Below are positions 5,770 to 5,796 of a DNA stretch of 5,796 nt, piece by piece. The position numbers were made by a program, and so were the translations under genes. Below the pieces are notes generated by a model. It saw nothing but the letters and a program-made list of their open reading frames with translations. It did not search any database and was not told the origin of the DNA. This DNA is from an uncultured Bacilli bacterium (GTDB lineage Bacteria; Bacillota_I; Bacilli_A; RFN20; CAG-826): the NCBI GenBank assembly GCA_934133115.1, contig CAKPAV010000120.1, forward strand, positions 1 to 5,796, in the 5' to 3' direction. Each line of letters opens with the position of its first letter. Positions within the stretch are counted from its first letter, which is position 1.

Positions 5770-5796
5770 CGTATTCGAAATTACAGAACTGAAAAT

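Overview
The window looks like a chromosomal segment of an AT-rich, low-GC Gram-positive (Bacillota/Mollicutes-related) bacterium. The gene set dnaD, nth, a class A penicillin-binding protein and recU is the one that sits together in Bacillus subtilis (dnaD-nth-ypoC-ponA-recU). Here recU and the PBP lie on the minus strand and converge on dnaD-nth, and nothing like ypoC lies between them. The intact bifunctional PBP implies a peptidoglycan-making cell, so this is not a wall-less mycoplasma. All tryptophans in the predicted proteins are TGG and all seven visible stops are TAA or TAG, so translation by the standard bacterial code is adequate.

Layout. Positions 1-69 hold the last 22 codons of an unidentified plus-strand gene. 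After a short gap with a candidate promoter, dnaD (primosome component) and nth (endonuclease III) follow on the plus strand; their ends overlap and they are probably translationally coupled. A good rho-independent terminator for this pair lies at about 1440-1474, inside the 3' coding part of the convergent PBP gene, and the two reading frames themselves overlap tail-to-tail by 51 nt. On the minus strand, read from 5030 down to 1347, there is a tightly packed probable operon: a DEDDh 3'-5' exonuclease, RecU Holliday-junction resolvase and PBP1 (ponA type). A good promoter and ribosome-binding site precede the exonuclease. The cluster joins replication initiation, base-excision repair, recombination and septal/side-wall peptidoglycan synthesis.

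The right end (5031-5796) is different. A 136-bp divergent intergenic region, carrying a 16-nt inverted repeat, leads to a monocistronic plus-strand gene. It encodes a 174-residue protein with 25 cysteines, a DUF11-like beta-sandwich core, two CCCC clusters and a Thr/Pro/Gly-rich tail, and it is closed by a strong hairpin terminator. It has no visible signal peptide. It is the least conventional item in the window and the best candidate for something undescribed, possibly a disulfide- or metal-crosslinked surface or spore-layer structural protein. No RNA genes, CRISPR arrays, insertion sequences or phage genes were seen.
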